From the NCBI RefSeq assembly GCF_048564905.1, contig NC_133005.1, forward strand, positions 17,663,501 through 17,727,500: DNA of 64,000 bases. The letters run 5' to 3'. The DNA comes from Vicugna pacos (Eukaryota > Chordata > Mammalia > Artiodactyla > Camelidae). The notes under the pieces are model-generated. The model worked only from the letters and a program-made list of their open reading frames with translations. It made no database searches and was not told where the DNA came from. The position numbers and the translations under genes are program-made. This document shows positions 24,111 through 36,000 of this stretch, in pieces; the first letter of the stretch is position 1; each line of letters begins with the position of its first letter.

Positions 24111-24576
24111 GGATGGGGTGGAGCACCAGATAAATTTCCATCGGGCTTAACCTATGATGCAACGTCTATCAAACTTTTTCATCTCAGCTTTCAGCAGTGT
24201 CCTGGTAAATGTTTAAACATCAGCTCTGGGGTTGGGGTTGGGGGAGAGGAGCCCTGATTTACAGTCCATTTCTGGTATATAAATTCCCCCAGCATGACCA
24301 GTTCTGACCTACCAGCATGACTCACTAAATGTGAAGTTGGGAAGAAACGGGTAGAATCAGCTCATGGAAGCTGGTAGGAGTTGATACCAGCACAACACTG
24401 GCTTACAGCATCCACACTTTCCTTCCTATCCTGGCAAATCAAGATTCATTGTTGGCATCACTGAATGGTAGCTGAGATACAGAAGTTTGGAGCAGTTTAG
24501 ATCTCTCTAGCCCAAACTTCTGAGTTCAGAGGCGAACTACTCAGCCATTCTGTGCAGGCAGTACGGCAGAGCAGAC

Positions 24577-24699
24577 CTAGGATGACCCACCATCCTGGTT
24601 TGCCTGGGACTATCTCAGTTTGGGCACTGAAATTCCTTCCTGCACCCAGGGTAACTCCTCAATCCTAGACAGGCCCACCTAGATGGTAGGTCACTCTAG
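24577..24699. mobile_element. Short hAT-like inverted-repeat element (MITE)
   Basis: Starts CTAGGATGACCCACCATCCT and ends AGATGGTAGGTCACTCTAG. The ends form an imperfect inverted repeat (CTAGxxTGACxxACCATC on both sides). The left end continues CTGGTTTGCCTGGGACTATC, a phrase known from old mammalian hAT elements. An 8-bp target duplication is not visible. The exact family is unresolved. Confidence 0.6.
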
Positions 24700-25059
24700 C
24701 AGATCCCATTAAGTGCTACACATTGTAACATTTTTTTTCTTCCTGATTGCCCATAGTAATTGTTGTCTGTATCATATATCTCTATTCCACTGACAAACTT
24801 CATCGCATGTTCACCTTGAACTCAGGATATCCAAAATCAAACCAGTTCTTTTTCTCCCCAGACTTATAATCATTTCTGAACCACTCAAGCAAGATTTTGA
24901 GAGTCATCATATGTTCATCTCTTATCTTCACCTTCCATATTCAACTTGTCACCAAGTCACATCTGCAAATAGCCATTGGCCAGAACTAGTCCCAGGGCTC
25001 CACTTTAACTGCAAGGATCACTGGGAAATACAGGGAAGCAAATGGAACACTTAGTCAGT
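24700..25059. other. Unassigned DNA
   Basis: No repeat or gene recognised. Confidence 0.5.
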
Positions 25060-25165
25060 GTCAGCCACATGAATCTGTATTATGGGCCACGCCCTTCATT
25101 AGACACTGGGGTACAGATGTGAAAAAGACAGATAGGATCTCTGCCCTCAGTGAGTATACAGTCTT
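25060..25165 (-). mobile_element. L2 3' fragment
   Basis: Antisense L2 tail: CCTTCATTAGACACTGGGGT, AAAAAGACAGATAGGATCTC, TGCCCTCAGTGAGTATACAG. Confidence 0.75.
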
Positions 25166-25194
25166 CCACAGTAGACCCTCAAAAACCTTCTAAA

Positions 25195-25690
25195 ATGCAG
25201 GTTATTTATATAAATTTTCTGCTTAAAACTCATAAATTCTTCCTCATTATTGGTGCAGAAAAGCCCCAACTCCTTAATATGGCATTTAAGATTCTCCTTG
25301 ATCATGACCTACTTCCTGCTTAGGCTAATTTCTCACCATTTTCCCATAGGCATCCCAAGTTCTGGCCATTCAGGAAGTGTTTGAAGTTCCTTATGACATG
25401 TTAATGTCCACCTCCATGCCTTTGAACATACACTTCCCACTGCCTGAGATGCTACCTACAGCCACGTGTTAGACATCCTTGAAGTTCTGCCTTGAAGATC
25501 TCCTGTCTGAAGCTGTTTGTGACTTATGTCAACAGAGTTGACTTCTAACTGTAGTTCAACCATTTGTTTTCTATAATTTGTGCTCAGTAAACTATGAGCC
25601 CCTTGAGAGCCTAAACGCCCTTTGATTAAAATCTCACATCATTTATGACCGTGCCTGGCACACAGTAGGCACCAAATAAGTCAGAATTCA
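25195..25690 (+). mobile_element. L2 LINE 3' end
   Basis: Sense L2: TTCTCCTTGATCATGACCTA, TCTGGCCATTCAGGAAGTG, CCTTGAAGTTCTGCCTTGAA, TGAGCCCCTTGAGAGCC, and the terminal GTGCCTGGCACACAGTAGGC. It lies back to back with the antisense L2 piece at 25060-25165. Confidence 0.85.
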
Positions 25691-26104
25691 AGTGTATTTA
25701 GTTGCCACTGCCTTCTATTTATCTTACATTGCTTCCCCTGAAGAAATTTCACACAATCAGAAAGCATATTTTTCACACATATTTAGAGTGGGTCCTTAGC
25801 AAAATGCTAAGATGATCCTACAGGAATGTTGAACACTGGAAAGAAAATCCTAGAAAGGAGACAGTAGAGCAAGAAGTCAATGCTACACATCTCAGACAGA
25901 ACTGAGAAACCCTTCAAAAATATTTTGAGACTGTTGTGGTCATTGTATATACCAGGAGGGCCAATTTACACAATTTTATGAAGTAAAGTTCAGACTCCCT
26001 GAACTTTCTTCTCTTAGAACAGTAATATATTATTTCTTTAGGAATATAATTTTAAAGTTGGGGTTGTATTAACCATGCCTTCTTATTTTCTGCTTTTCTG
26101 ATGC
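25691..26104. other. Unassigned AT-rich DNA
   Basis: No repeat or gene recognised. Confidence 0.5.
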
Positions 26105-26545
26105 TTTGACATTCAGGGGCCTTGCCTGGAGGGACTGCCCCTTCCAGGACTAACTAATTCCTAGAGTAGTAAACAAGTCATGCTGGAGGTTCATATGGAC
26201 ACTAACCAGTCAAGCCCCCGATTCTCATCCTGACTTCCTCTGTTGGACTCTTATACTCCCTTCCCTAGACCCAGGGCCAGCTCTTACACCACAGAGCCCA
26301 CTGAAATTATTCAAACGAGTCAATCGTCAGCCTATTTATCCTGCCCTGCCCATTCCTTCCAGTGGAAACTGCGATAAAGGCTCTTGCCCACATTTTCCCT
26401 TCACTCTTTCTACCCTGGTGCTTCCCCATATGGCCCTCTCTGGCATGGTTTGCCCCTTCTCTTGGGAGCTGTGAATATCAAACTATTTTTTCAAAGGTTG
26501 TTATCTCCCGATCTGTTGGTCTCATCATACCTAATAATAATAAAA
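26105..26545 (+). mobile_element. Probable solo LTR, family unresolved
   Basis: The block from GGGGCCTTGCCTGGAGG to GTTGGTCTCATCATACC resembles a mammalian ERV LTR. It has an ATAAA-type polyadenylation signal in GCGATAAAGGCTCTTGCC at about 26372, followed by a C/T-rich R/U5-like tail (CTTCACTCTTTCTACCCTG). There is no visible partner LTR or internal part. Boundaries approximate. The frame at 26362-26604 overlaps it. Confidence 0.5.
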
Positions 26546-26689
26546 CTTACATTTTAAAACAGTGTGGTATTGTCTTCCATGGGCCAGAGCGTAGGATTTA
26601 TTGAAAAGCTTGCAGAAACAGAAATCTAGGATTCTAGTCCGCCATCAAAAAGATACAGGCATGACACAAGAGGTAGACTGTTTGCAAAG

Positions 26690-27060
26690 TGGCTGCCACG
26701 ATTCTGCTCTCTGGAACAATGCCCTTTGCTGATTCCCGCTGACAGTGACTCTGGGTTTGGCCAAAGGGACAACAATAAATGTGATGCCAACAGAGGTTTT
26801 AAAATTTTCTGCCCATTGGTCTGACCCTCCCTTGCTGCTGGGAACCCTTCTGTTCCCATCTGAACAAGCTCAAGCCAGCCCACTGAAGGATCAGACTTCT
26901 TGGAGAGAGGTCTCAGCTATCCCAGCTGAGACCCCAGACATGTAAGTGAGGCCATCCTTGGCTGTCAAGCTGCTACTTGGAGTTACCTCCAACCAGATCT
27001 GCCTGGTCAACCCACAGAATAGTGAGAGATAATAAACTTTTATTGTCCCATTCTGTTCCA
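26690..27060 (+). mobile_element. MLT1 (MaLR) solo LTR fragment
   Basis: Contains GTGACTCTGGGTTTGGCC, TCAGCTATCCCAGCTGAGAC, CCCCAGACATGTAAGTGAGG, CCATCCTTGGCTGTCAAG and GAGATAATAAACTTTTATTG, in MLT1 LTR order with its polyadenylation signal. Old pan-mammalian fossil without internal part. The short frames at 26626-26945 overlap it and are not genes. Confidence 0.75.
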
Positions 27061-27424
27061 TGCAGCTGAGGAGACTGCCTTCCAGAGCATTACTAAATAT
27101 ATTGTCATATTATCAACTGGAAAAACTTCATATAATTCTAGAGAACTCAAGATATTGGCCAGCTGGATTCCTCTATGGTTGCTTAATTCATTGTTATAAG
27201 AGAAAAATGAAGAGATCATAGTTCAAACATTCTTGGAATTTTGTAAAAAAAAATCCATCATATTCTAAAATATCATTTGATGTCATATCCTTAGAATAGA
27301 ATCATGGACAAATTCAAGGAACTACTGTTGATTGTCCATGTGCTTCTATACTTACAATTAACAAGAAACAATTAATTATATATTTGCACATTGAGAAATC
27401 AAGATGTTTCAGGTAGGAATTATC

Positions 27425-27865
27425 ATATTAATGCCATGTAACAAACTGCCCCAACACAACAAAGGTTTAAAACAATAGGCAGCTAATTAGCTTACACTTC
27501 TGTGGGTTGGTTGTGTGGTTCTGCTGGTCCTGACTATGCATGCTCACATGAATGCAGATGTGCTGTTGGCTGAGACAACTGTGAGCATCAGCTTTGCTCC
27601 ACGTGTTTCCTCTTCTAGCAGGTTAGCCTAGGCATGTCCTTCTTATGCTACCAGAGAGCAATGCTAAGAACAAGCCCAACTGCACTGTAAATTCAGGTCT
27701 CAGTGAATTTCACATTTGCCAACATTTCATTTGCCACTGTGAATCACATTATTAAGCTCAAAGTCAGAGTAGAAGGCAATTATAAAGTCACATGTCAAAG
27801 AGCATGGTTACAGGGGATGGAGTTAGCCAAGGGCTGGGGCCATGATGCAGTCAGTCTTCTAACAT
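27425..27865 (-). mobile_element. MLT1-like (MaLR) LTR
   Basis: Plus strand reads ATGCCATGTAACAAACTGCC, AAAGGTTTAAAACAATAGGC and CACTTCTGTGGGTTGGT, the antisense of a MaLR LTR 3' end. A body with AAGTCACATGTCAAAGAGCA and GGGGCCATGATGCAGTCAG follows. Decayed. Confidence 0.65.
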
Positions 27866-28639
27866 AGTAAAGAGCAGCAAGTATACCTAAAAAAATAATA
27901 GGTGCTCTGAAAACAAGCTAGATTAACATTTATCATCTGTCATAATGCTTGGGAATGCAGATGTATGTTTATTAAATTATTTCCGTTGAACTAATATTTA
28001 TCCCTATCAAGACATTGTGACTGCTATAGGAAATATCCTCAGGTCTGCATACGATTTTCCATTTTATTCGTGATCTACTCACTTATGATTATATATCAGA
28101 GCCTTAAAGAAGAGCTTGAATCATTGCTTCAAGCTACACTGGAAGATGCTATGAAACAGTGTGATTTATCTCTCAGGAATCCAGGTCATGGTTGATTTCT
28201 TTTTTGATGGTAATGGTCAAAGAAAAAAAGTGTAGTGTTTAAAAAAACAGAACTCAGAGAAATAACTGAGGAACAAAGAAGGGCTACTTTCCCTAAAAAT
28301 TTAATTTTTATACTCTGAATGGCCCTTTAAATGGAACTGTCTTTGCACAGAACTTTCTACCTGCAACATATTTATTCCTTTTACAAATAATAAGATGTGT
28401 TCTCCATCATAACTTCTAATTATGGCCCTTGTGGCCAATGAACATATCCTTTGTATTCCATTTCTGTTTTAGGAGAAGTTATTTCTTATTAATTAATTTT
28501 TATGGGTCAATATCTTTGTTCCCTTCACTCACAGTTCATCAGCAGATCAAAGACTATTCAGTTCTGACCATCTATAACCTTCACACCCTGAAATATTGCT
28601 TTAATCGCCCTGGAGAGAAAAATTTACTATACGGAAGTG
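27866..28639. other. Unassigned AT-rich DNA
   Basis: No repeat or gene recognised. The open frame at 28429-28686 has no family. Confidence 0.5.
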
Positions 28640-28800
28640 ACTGTCTCATGTATGTTCTTTCAGTAAAAATATGTACCAAGCACTAGACTGGTGTCTGGAG
28701 AACACATGCACAGTGTTTGTACTGTCCTTGCCCTCACTAAGATATTAATCAATGAAGACAAAGAAATGAGTACAGCAAAGGTAAATTACAAAGGCTTACA
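28640..28800 (-). mobile_element. L2 3' fragment
   Basis: Antisense L2: ATGTACCAAGCACTAGACTG, TGTACTGTCCTTGCCCTCAC, ATGAAGACAAAGAAATGAGT. Confidence 0.6.
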
Positions 28801-28884
28801 AAGGTTAAGATTATAGTTACTTGTTAGTAAGTTTTATTGGAATAGAGATGGGAGAGATCTCTGTGGCTTCAAGGATCAGGTTTG

Positions 28885-29335
28885 TTAGTTGCTGGAGCAA
28901 ATTTTTAAGACATGTTCACAAAGGGGGACACCCCACAGCCCACACTGCTTGGACTCAGTTGTAATGAGAATCTGGTATACATAAAAGCACATGCTTAGTC
29001 TAGCAGGCTGGAAGTGCCACAGAATTAATGTCCCCTGGAAACAAGCCCTCAACCAATGACTAAAGGAAGTTGGTGGATGCATACCCCAGCTGCCTTGCAT
29101 CTCGGGTGGGAAAACCTGAGGTTTGTATTCAATCCTGTCTTCCAGTTTCCAGTGGGATAGACTGTGGTTGCCCATAGCAGTTACTAGCTTAATAACACAT
29201 CCATTATTACTCTCTTCCTTCCCTGTCTCACTGTCTCACACCTCCAGTGCTATTTCCTGGGAATGTCTTCAAAACAAACTATTTGCATCCCAGTTCTTGA
29301 CTTAGGACCTGCCTCTGGGCAACTCAAACTAAGAT
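28885..29335 (+). mobile_element. Unassigned ancient repeat, copy B (LTR-like)
   Basis: Ends AACAAACTATTTGCATCCCA, GTTCTTGACTTAGGACCTGC, CTCTGGGCAACTCAAACTAA. The preceding part has GGATGCATACCCCAGCTGCC and ATTACTCTCTTCCTTCCCTG. The same order occurs at 32550-33075. The ending resembles an LTR R/U5, but I do not recognise the family. Confidence 0.5.
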
Positions 29336-29564
29336 ATCTCCTACCATTAACTGTTTCATGGCAAAAAATAATTAAGAACATAAATATTTATTCCTATTTT
29401 CTAATGACTCTGAAATTCTATGATTTGAAGATTCCCTAGCCTTAACCTTAGCAGTTTAAATAAGATTGCTCTTTGGCTCTTGATTCCTTCTGTTTGCTGT
29501 GTAAACTGATTTCTGTGAACTTCTGAAATCTAATCTATATGCTTCGGATACGAATCAGACATTA

Positions 29565-30175
29565 AAAACAAAGTCTTATGGAAGCAACCTAGATGTCCAC
29601 TGAAATGATTGGAGAAAGAAGTTGTTTATACACACACACACACATATACCACAATATATACATACAATGGAATATTACTCAGCTATAAAAAAGAACTAAA
29701 TAATGCCATTTGCATCAACATGGATGGACCTGGAGATTGTCATACTAAGTGGAGTAATCCAGAAAGAGAAAGAAAAATACCATATAATATCACTTACATC
29801 TGGAATTTAAAAATAAAAAGGACACAAATGAACTCATTTACAAAACAGAAACAGACTCACAGACATAGAAAACAAACTTATGGTTACCAGGGGGAAAAAG
29901 GAGTGGGGAAGGATAAATTGGGAGTTCAATATTTACAGATACTATTATATATAAAATAGATAGACAACAAGGTCCTACTGCATAGCACAGGGAACTACAT
30001 TCAATACCTTGTAATAGCCTATGATGAAAAAGAATATGAAAAGGAATGTACATATATGTATAACTGAATCACTATGCTGTACACCAGACACTAACACAGC
30101 ATTGTAAATCAGCTGTAGTTCAATAAAAATAAATGAGTAAATAAATAAAAATGGCAAAAATTAAAAAAAAATAAA
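29565..30175 (+). mobile_element. Ungulate-type L1, ORF2 end and 3' UTR
   Basis: Sense L1: AACCTAGATGTCCACTG, ATGGAATATTACTCAGCTAT, ATGGATGGACCTGGAGATTG, TGGTTACCAGGGGGAAAAAG, GGTCCTACTGCATAGCACAG, GCTGTACACCAGACACTAAC, and TTGTAAATCAGCTGTAGTTC before the A-rich tail. 5'-truncated in the last part of ORF2. It carries a CA stretch at 29629-29646. The 116-codon frame at 29609-29959 is an ORF2 or UTR remnant. No clear target duplication seen. Confidence 0.9.
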
Positions 30176-30599
30176 ATTCTAAAAAGATCTACATGTATCT
30201 TATTCCTCTTTTGCCCATAAACTGATGTTCATCAATTACAGACTGCCGAATGTAAATGCTCAATTACCCTGAAATCACAGGCTTAAAGACGAATGGAATT
30301 CTTGGCTTTTTGTTTTGTTTTCATTTGATCATGCCCTGAAAGTCATGACAGAAAGTATCGCTGTAATCACCCATTGTTGATACTCCAGACTTCTGCTGAG
30401 CAAGAAACAACAAACAAAATTAAAAAAAAAAAAAAAAACAACTCATTATGCCCTTGGGAGCTTACAGTACAGCTTGATTAGCAGAGGTCAAAGTGAAACT
30501 CAAAGTGAAACCATTTAGAATTTGAATTTCCACAGAGGGGTCAGAAGGATCATGCAGCCAGGAATTCATACTCATGAATTAGGATGTGAATAACTGGGA
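30176..30599. other. Unassigned DNA with poly-A run
   Basis: No element recognised. It contains an A16-17 run near 30421-30438. Confidence 0.5.
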
Positions 30600-30740
30600 G
30601 CTCTTGCCTTTACTGATAGAAGTGTAAATTGGTACAACCACTTTGGAAAACAGATGTGTACATGAACAGCCATGAATATATTGTTTTAAAATAGAAAATA
30701 TATCTACTTACGAACAGCCCAAATGTCCAGTAATTTAGAA
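30600..30740 (+). mobile_element. Possible L1M fragment
   Basis: GTAAATTGGTACAACCACTT, TGGAAAACAG and GAACAGCCCAAATGTCCAG are ORF2 3' phrases of old L1, on the sense strand and heavily decayed. Confidence 0.55.
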
Positions 30741-30829
30741 AGGATATGCAAAATTTGCAGTAGTTTCAAGAGAACTTTTAAAGACATCCTAGAGACATAC
30801 ATAGAGATTGGCCCTTCCTTGAAAAACAT

Positions 30830-31375
30830 ACTCCAATGTGTCTCATTGTTCTTTGCATGAAACTCAAATTCCGACTGAGATTTCCAAAGTTCTGCATGAC
30901 CTGGTGTCTATGTACTGCTCCAGACTCTTCTCAGCCTATTCTCTTTTTCATAACCTGTATCTTTGCCACAGGACTTCTTGTGGTTTCTCCAGAATCCCAG
31001 GATTGCTTGCACCTTTAGACCTCTTATACGAATGGACCTTCTTGATGTGCTCTGTCCCCTGATCTCTGTCGGGGCAGCTCATCTTTTCATCAATATCCCA
31101 GCTTCAATGTTTCCTCCTCAAAGAATCCTTGACCAACAACTCCAAAAAAAAAAAAATCCATCTTGTTACTCCAGCAGGTATCTAGCTTTAATTTCTTTAC
31201 ATCATTTTTCTTTTTATTCATTAATGGTTTATTGTTGGGTTTCTCCCATGGAGATGTCAGCTCCATGAGATCAGGGGTCTTACCTGTCACGTCTGCAGTG
31301 CCCAGGATAGTGTCCAGAACAAAACAGGTTCTCAGTGAATATGTGTCTACTGAATGGGGAAGTGAACAAATGAAT
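30830..31375 (+). mobile_element. L2 LINE 3' end
   Basis: Sense L2: TTCTGCATGACCTGGTGTCT, TATCTTTGCCACAGGACTTC, CTCCTCAAAGAATCCTTGAC, GATGTCAGCTCCATGAGATC, AGTGCCCAGGATAGTGTCC, TCTCAGTGAATATGTG and the AATGAA-type end. The overlapping open frames at 30836-31494 on both strands (up to 134 codons) are remnants of, or antisense to, this L2. Confidence 0.85.
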
Positions 31376-31669
31376 CGGCTTGTGCTTACTCTGTAGATGG
31401 CTCCATATATGTGCCTATGTCTGTACATATATGTACTCACTTGTATAAACGCATATATCCATGTATATTTAAACATCATGGTAGGAATTGGCATCCCTTT
31501 CTCAGCAGGTATGCCTTCCCGACTATGTAGAAGCCATGGATTTAGAATGGAATTGACCCACCTATCATTGCAAAGGGGTGCCCTCGCTGGCTTAAAGCTA
31601 ACCTTATCATCTGGCCATATTATTTTTTGATTCAGTGATGGGCATATAACCCAGAACTTTGTGATTTTG
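31376..31669. other. Unassigned DNA
   Basis: No repeat or gene recognised. Confidence 0.5.
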
Positions 31670-31960
31670 TTCAGTGTTTGAGGAAGAGAATTCTATTCTG
31701 ACCTATTCTGACCCTGTGTGACCAAAGCAGCATCTGGTTCTAGTTTTTGCTGATGTCAAAGTGACCACCAAGAGGAGAGTCTGCCTGCAGCCGACATTCC
31801 AGAAGACAGACGGAAGGGAAGGTAACTGACTGGACTCAATGACCTGATTGATCTGCTGGATCAAACCTGAAGCCCGAGCACTGGGCTTTCCAGTTACAGG
31901 AGGCAATAAATTCTTTCACTGCTCAAGCCAGTATGAGCTGGATTTTCTGTTACTTGCAAA
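31670..31960 (+). mobile_element. LTR-like or old repeat 3' end, unresolved
   Basis: GACCTGATTGATCTGCTGGA, CCAGTTACAGGAGGCAATAA, TTCTTTCACTGCTCAAGCC and GAGCTGGATTTTCTGTTACT resemble the 3' end of an old mammalian LTR-type repeat. Family uncertain. Confidence 0.45.
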
Positions 31961-32039
31961 TAAAAAATTATACTTGATGCTGGAACTAAATTCAAATTAC
32001 CGTTAGCACTTAGAGGATATTTCCTTCCAGTAATTTTTA

Positions 32040-32548
32040 ATGGTGTTAAAAGGTAAGATAGTTGTGACCAGAATGCATGTATACTTTTGTGTATTACTTT
32101 TTCCTACTTATCGTTACAGCATAAGCACTTGTTTTCATGCTAACATTTATTTTCACAACCATAATCTTATTGATTATATAACTATCCTTTGCATGTACTG
32201 TAACTTAATCATTTGTCCTTTTTTCAGACACATAGGGTATTACTACTCTCCCCATGCTTTGATTAATTTCTTTAATACTTACTTCCAGAAATTTAATTAT
32301 TAGGCCAAAATGTATGGAAATTGCTTTATCTCTTGAAACACAATGTCAACTTGCTTTTTTAAAATGATTTAAATATTTTAAATATCAGTATGCTGCCTCT
32401 ATTAGACTATCACAATTTTACTTTTTACAAAAACTTAAATGCAGCTATATTGGATTTCTTGTCATGTTTTAATCTGCATTTCTCTGACACGAGTGCATTT
32501 GGATGATTTCTGATATGTATTTTACTATTGGTATTTATTCTTTAGGGA
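32040..32548 (-). mobile_element. Old L1/HAL1 fragment
   Basis: Antisense phrases CAACCATAATCTTATTGATT, TCATTTGTCCTTTTTTCAGA, TTCCAGAAATTTAATTATTA and TTAATCTGCATTTCTCTGAC follow L1/HAL1 order. Strongly decayed. Confidence 0.55.
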
Positions 32549-32549
32549 A

Positions 32550-33080
32550 CTCTCTGGCACTTTGTAGTTGGAATTTATAGTCAGCTTTTCAGGCTCACTC
32601 TGGCAGATGCTGTCAGTGTCCTAGCAGTATCTTCTAGGTTCTCAGCACTCCTATATACTTAGACCAGCGACTTTCACAGCAAACAACTCAAGCTGTCTGC
32701 TTAAGAGCTTTATTTCTGGTGCCCACTAGCATGAGTAGGAAGTGGCTGAGAGAAATGCCCTCCCTCACAAACCAGAAGCATCCATCATCCAAAGACTGAC
32801 AGGAGTTGGTGTATAAATACCCCAGCTCCCTTTCCTCTCATGTGAGTAACAGTAAGGTCAGGTTTTTACGTTCTCATTCAGAGTATCCCAGTGGGATTAA
32901 GTTCCAGTCATCCACAGTGGTAATCTGCTTGATGACTCACATTATATTGGCTCCCTTCCCTTTCCTGTGTCACTCCCCACTCCTATATCTGTGCTTATTG
33001 ACATCACCTTCGAAATAAATTCTGTACCCAAAACCTTCTTGCAGGCTCTGTCTCTAGGGAATCCAATTTAAGACCTACAT
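32550..33080 (+). mobile_element. Unassigned ancient repeat, copy C (LTR-like)
   Basis: Contains TAAGAGCTTTATTTCTGGTG, TATAAATACCCCAGCTCCCT, ATGACTCACATTATATTGGC, TTCGAAATAAATTCTGTACC, and the ending CAGGCTCTGTCTCTAGGG. Shares order and ending with copy B at 28885-29335. An AATAAA-type signal at about 33014 suits an LTR, but the family is not named. Confidence 0.5.
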
Positions 33081-36000
33081 CATATGAGAGTTACTACAGT
33101 ATAATGACCTAGGCTTTAAAAAAATACTTACTGAAAATTTGAAATCATCCCTACTCTACGTAAAAAATAATTTTAAAATAAAGCATTTCACTCTTCTTTG
33201 AAAATAAGCAGAAGTACTTTGTACAATGTACGTTGGCCTTTTAAAATTCTTAAAACATTTTCAAGAAAAAGAAGTAAAAATAATCAAAGATTTGTTATGA
33301 TTTTTAAACCAAAAAGAGTATTTGTTATACAGTGGCTTCTGGAGCTGGTTTTCTGCTGTGTGGGTCTTCTTAGAGCTTTTGATAAGTACAAATTTCTTTC
33401 TCCCTCAGCTTTAATCATCATGCTTTAAGGAAACCTTTTGAAATGAAGGCAGCATATGCTTCAATAACTAGGCCCTTTCATTAAATATATCCTGTAAGAA
33501 AAGCCCACAGAGTAACTGAGTTTTGACCTCAGTTCAAATAGAACTTTGGCTAGAAAATTCTCAGAGGTAAAATACCAAGAATAATGGGAACTTTTCATAT
33601 TTTAAAGTTTTCCAACAACCACAATACCCTTTTTCCAGCATGTATTTGGTTTGGGCTGTTTAAAGTTCACTTGGAGTTTAGATGGTGTTTTATAGATTTC
33701 ATGAAGAGCCTGTTTTCCAAATACATACGACCTCCTCTTCTAAGGATTTATAACGTAAGAATAAATTCTTCTTCTAAAAGAAAGTTTGTTACTAAGACAA
33801 TATCACAGGTATACACACACGTTCTCTCCAAACACGGCACTTTAGAACTTCTAACTTCTTCAGCTATTTGAGGATGAGATCTGAAACTCAACTGATCATA
33901 CATTCCCTTTAAAGTATAAATTTACTTCAAAGCCACAGCTTTGATTGCTAAGCCACAACTTCTAAATAGTGTCTTTTAAAAGTTTCTAACAACTTCAAAT
34001 GGGCATTTCAAGCAGAGGAGAAGCAGGAACCTCCTGCTAATAAAGATGACTGCTTAATCTATTTTAAATTAAAGTCCCGTAAAATAGGTCCTGATGTATA
34101 CCCATTTACAGGCATCACGATGCTCACTCAAAATATTTGGAATCTTGGAGGAAGATTTTGCCGTTACGGTTTAGCAAGATCTTTCATGAAGATCTTGATG
34201 TTACTGTAGACTATTCCATTTATGACCATCACATTCTCAGCCCTCAGGCTGTCTACAAGGGCAAAATGAAGCGGAGATTGGGATGTTGGCATAATTTAGA
34301 CTAAAAGCTGTTTATGTAATTGAGTGAAAGATTTCAAGAGATGGGGAGACAAAGAAATCACCACCAACCTCTATCAGAGTCACTATTTTAACAGTCCTCC
34401 TCTTTTTACTGTAACTGCAATACCTTTCCCAAACTCTAATACTTATTTCCAGATTTGGCCCATCCTACCTGGAGCTCAAGGTTAAGAACACACAAATCAA
34501 AAGGCTACTCTGGAAGTCCCTAGCACTTGAGGTGCTAAAAGGGCTACTCCTTTCCAATGTTTATGAGACCAATTTCCAGGTCAATATTGCATAATGGCCT
34601 CAAACACCAAATGCACCCTCACTGAGAAGAAACTAGGTGAGATCTAACCAAGTTATCCAGCTAAATGACACAGGGCCAGAATTGCAGGTTCTGTGTTTTA
34701 TTCTTCTCCATCTGTCCTGGCAATTCTACATTAATTGTCTGTTACACAGCAATCTGAGGAATCTCAAAAGTGCACATGACACTAGCAAAACTATAGCATC
34801 AACATATTCTTACGCTGGTAGGATCAAAGAAGTAGTCTTCTATACAGATGCTCTATTTTCTGAATGTGTGGTTTTTAAACATCGAAAATAATTTATACTC
34901 TCAAGAGAGCTCAAGCTTGGTAGCTGAGGTCCAGAAAACCTAAAACAGGCTTCAGTACCCTTAAGTACTATAGACAAACAGTCATGTATCCATAACCACT
35001 ACATTTATGCTACATCACTGGGAACATTCCAAGGAAGTTCAATAATGTCTATTTATTAAATTTAGTGCCATGATTACCAAGCAAGCAAAACAAAGCTAAA
35101 ATATATTCTATGGAAACTCCAAGGGCTCAAAAGGTGTCCAATGGAAATGATACGTCTATGTGGTAATAATTAAATAACAATCATCATTTCATTCATATTC
35201 ACACAATTCCAAAGAAATGTTGTCTTTCACATTCCCAAGGGTAAATCACACATCATTGCATCATTTCTCAGCCCTGTCTGACTTCAAAGGTGCTGGGATA
35301 TTTGCTGTCATGCTTATCAGAAACAAGCAATTTTTTGATGAAGTATGCACTTGATTCACAGGCTGAAAAACCATTGTAAATTGAGGTGCGTGGTTCACTC
35401 ATTCATTTGATATATTAAGCAGACATTCTCTATATTTAATGATGTCTCCATCCACTGACGAGGCATAAGCTTCATCTCAAATGAATAAAACTCAAAAGCA
35501 GACAGTGGTCTATTGTCAGGCAGTCAAATACACTCTGTAAAATTATAAACAGGTTAGGGACTTAAAACTAACTTAAAAATTTAAAGAGGAATGATTTAAA
35601 AATAGCTACATTATATTTTAATTATACAATTGATAGCAAATAACTAGTGAGATGAAACTCTTGAACCATTCAGGCTTTTTTTTTTTTAATATATAAGAAT
35701 TAATTGCGCTTCTTATGGAACTAACCCAGAATTGGGACCCAGGACTGGTGTGGTGGCTTCATTCAATAGGGACCCAAGCCCCTTATAAAAATTTCTGCTC
35801 TGTCATCCTTAGCAATGACTTCCAGCTGCAAGTTTGTTTTATGGTCCAAAATGGCAGATGGAGTTTTAATTTTCACATCTGTAGTACAGGCATCAAAAAA
35901 GAAAAAGGGAGGGAAGGAAAAGGGCAAACCCCAGCTGTCTATAACCTCTTGGAAAAAACCTTCCTTGAAGTTTATGTTTTTGTTTACATCACATCGATCA

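Noticed and set aside
31090-31494. 134-codon open frame, minus strand
   Set aside because: Mostly antisense to a sense L2 3' end; no recognisable protein.
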